DNA of 6,453 nucleotides from CAXTEJ01 sp964243295 (GTDB taxonomy: Bacteria; Actinomycetota; Actinomycetes; Actinomycetales; Angustibacteraceae). The stretch lies in NCBI GenBank assembly GCA_964243295.1, contig CAXTEJ010000094.1, forward strand, positions 1 through 6,453, written 5' to 3'. Each line of letters begins with the position of its first letter. Position 1 is the first letter of the stretch. Below the pieces are notes generated by a model. That model ran no database searches. It was not told where the DNA came from and saw only the letters and a program-made list of their open reading frames with translations. Positions 5,419-6,453 of this stretch are shown here, piece by piece. The translations under genes were made by a program, and so were the position numbers.

Positions 5419-6450
5419 TCAGCGCGCCGGGCGGGTGCGGACGACCGCGCGGCGCAGCCGCCGCCACGCCCGGCCGGGCAGGCCGCGGTCGGCCGCCCAC
5501 CAGGCGGCCCACGCGTAGCCCCAGCCGAGCAGCAGGTCGAAGACGTAGTGCTCTGCGCCGTAGACGAGCGCGAGCCCCATGCCGGCGGTGTACGCCAGCA
5601 GCAGCACCGTCAGCCGCCGGTCGATGCCGCGCAGTGTCAGGACCAGCAGCAGGGGCAGCGCCGCGTGCAGCGACGGCAGGGCGGCGACCGGGTCGCTGAA
5701 CACCGACTCGGACCCCTCGCCGGACGAGCCGGTGCTCAGCAGCCGCGGCGCGCGGGTGACCCCGGCGTCGGACCAGACGGCGTGCACGACGCGGGTCAGC
5801 GGCTCGAGGTGCCCCTGGTCGCTGGCCATCCACGGCGGGACCGCCGGGTAGAGCCAGTACGTCGCGAGCGCGGCGTACGACAGCAGCAGCAGCCCGACGA
5901 GCAGCGGGCGGAAGCGCGGGCTGCCGAGCCGCCACAGCAGCACGAGCACGGCGGTCGAGACGACGAAGTGCGACAGGTGCATCGCCCAGGCGGCCCAGTC
6001 GTACCAGGCGGGCGACCCGGCCTCCCAGAGCCATGCCTGCAGGCGCTCGGTCGGCGTGCGGCCCAGGCCGAGCAGCTGGTCGAAGCGCAGGTGCGGGTCG
6101 ACGTGCGCCACCGACGTCAGGTCGTCGGCCTGGCCGCGCAGCAGGTCGTAGAGGCCGAGCGCGACGAACAGCGGCAGGAAGTCGCGAACGACCGACCGCG
6201 CGCCGGCCCGCAGGTCGCTCAGCCGGCTGGCCAGCAGCGCCAGCAGCGCCCAGGCCACGACCGCGGCCCGGTTCGTGGGCACGCCGACGAGCGCGACCGA
6301 CACGAGCAGCGCCGCGGCCCACGCACTGATCCCGAGCGCGTCGAGCCGGCGGGCCCGCCGCGGGTCCGGCGCCCGGCGCGCCGCGACGTCCGCTGCGGCC
6401 CCGCCCGGCTCCCGCTGGGCGGGCACGGCGGCTGCCGCTCCCCGCTCCAC
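5419..6450 (-). CDS. PAP2-superfamily membrane protein (inositol phosphorylceramide synthase-like)
   Basis: This 343-residue multi-pass membrane protein has about seven or eight hydrophobic segments (near 42-57, 63-78, 88-105, 150-173, 181-201, 262-274, 280-298 and 303-319). The acid-phosphatase/PAP2 catalytic motifs are present: PSLHAA at 259-264 with H262, and AEHYVFDLLLGW with H301 and D305. YWLYPAVPPW (198-207) is characteristic of the Aur1/IPC-synthase-like PAP2 branch. Family members act on phosphorylated lipids or polyprenyl carriers at the membrane; the substrate here is unknown. The N-terminal 35 residues are Ala/Arg-rich and probably disordered. The first available start is GTG at 6450-6448, three bases from the window edge, so the true start may lie outside. 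It is convergent with copA, with one base between stops, and is probably functionally unrelated to copper. Confidence 0.85.
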   Translation of the reverse strand: MERGAAAAVPAQREPGGAAADVAARRAPDPRRARRLDALGISAWAAALLVSVALVGVPTNRAAVVAWALLALLASRLSDLRAGARSVVRDFLPLFVALGLYDLLRGQADDLTSVAHVDPHLRFDQLLGLGRTPTERLQAWLWEAGSPAWYDWAAWAMHLSHFVVSTAVLVLLWRLGSPRFRPLLVGLLLLSYAALATYWLYPAVPPWMASDQGHLEPLTRVVHAVWSDAGVTRAPRLLSTGSSGEGSESVFSDPVAALPSLHAALPLLLVLTLRGIDRRLTVLLLAYTAGMGLALVYGAEHYVFDLLLGWGYAWAAWWAADRGLPGRAWRRLRRAVVRTRPAR

Positions 6451-6453
6451 CCC

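Noticed and set aside
5440..5480. GC-rich inverted repeat after copA as a terminator
   Set aside because: It lies within the coding part of the PAP2 gene, has no T-run after it, and is no stronger than other chance hairpins in the window.
2600..5518. A 972-codon plus-strand open frame and minus-strand frames across copA
   Set aside because: The plus frame is strongly Arg/Ala/Pro-biased and out of frame with copA, which has every expected catalytic motif. Size alone does not make it a gene.

Overview
The window is very GC-rich, its coding frames end almost every codon in G or C, and Shine-Dalgarno sites (AGGAGG-type) precede most starts. This points to a high-GC actinobacterium; the protein styles would fit a Cellulomonas-like member of the Micrococcales, but the genus is a guess. 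The main content is a compact copper-resistance locus.

Left end (about 1-575): on the minus strand lies a rhodanese-like sulfurtransferase gene whose frame is broken at three places, and which runs into an in-frame 15-bp tandem repeat at the window edge. Between it and the next gene is a short stretch (453-575) that looks weakly coding but is unrecognised. Next (576-1110, minus) is a small DUF4396-type membrane protein with a His-rich N-terminus. Its best start is out of frame with its membrane domain by one base, so it is probably frameshifted too. All four apparent indels fall in the first 1.1 kb, so either gene decay or poor sequence quality near a contig end could explain them.

Centre (about 1240-1330): the divergent control region carries two CsoR-type operator boxes, C-run/G-run inverted repeats of the TACCCCCC...GGGG type. 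One lies inside the spacer of a plausible csoR promoter. The other lies just upstream of a TTGACA hexamer facing the DUF4396 gene.

Right of this (1334-5417, plus) is a four-gene run: csoR (Cu(I)-sensing repressor with the C-H-C ligand set), copZ (68-residue copper chaperone), a membrane-anchored or secreted protein with two copies of a His-motif domain (H-x12-H-x-H-P), and copA (Cu(I) P1B-type ATPase). As a working model, CsoR releases its operators when Cu(I) rises, CopZ hands cytosolic Cu(I) to CopA, CopA exports it, and the His-motif protein may bind copper outside the membrane. The last step is inference.

Right end (5419-6450, minus): a multi-pass PAP2-superfamily protein related to the inositol-phosphorylceramide-synthase-like branch converges on copA with a single base between the stop codons. 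No clear intrinsic terminator, tRNA, rRNA, CRISPR array or insertion sequence was seen.
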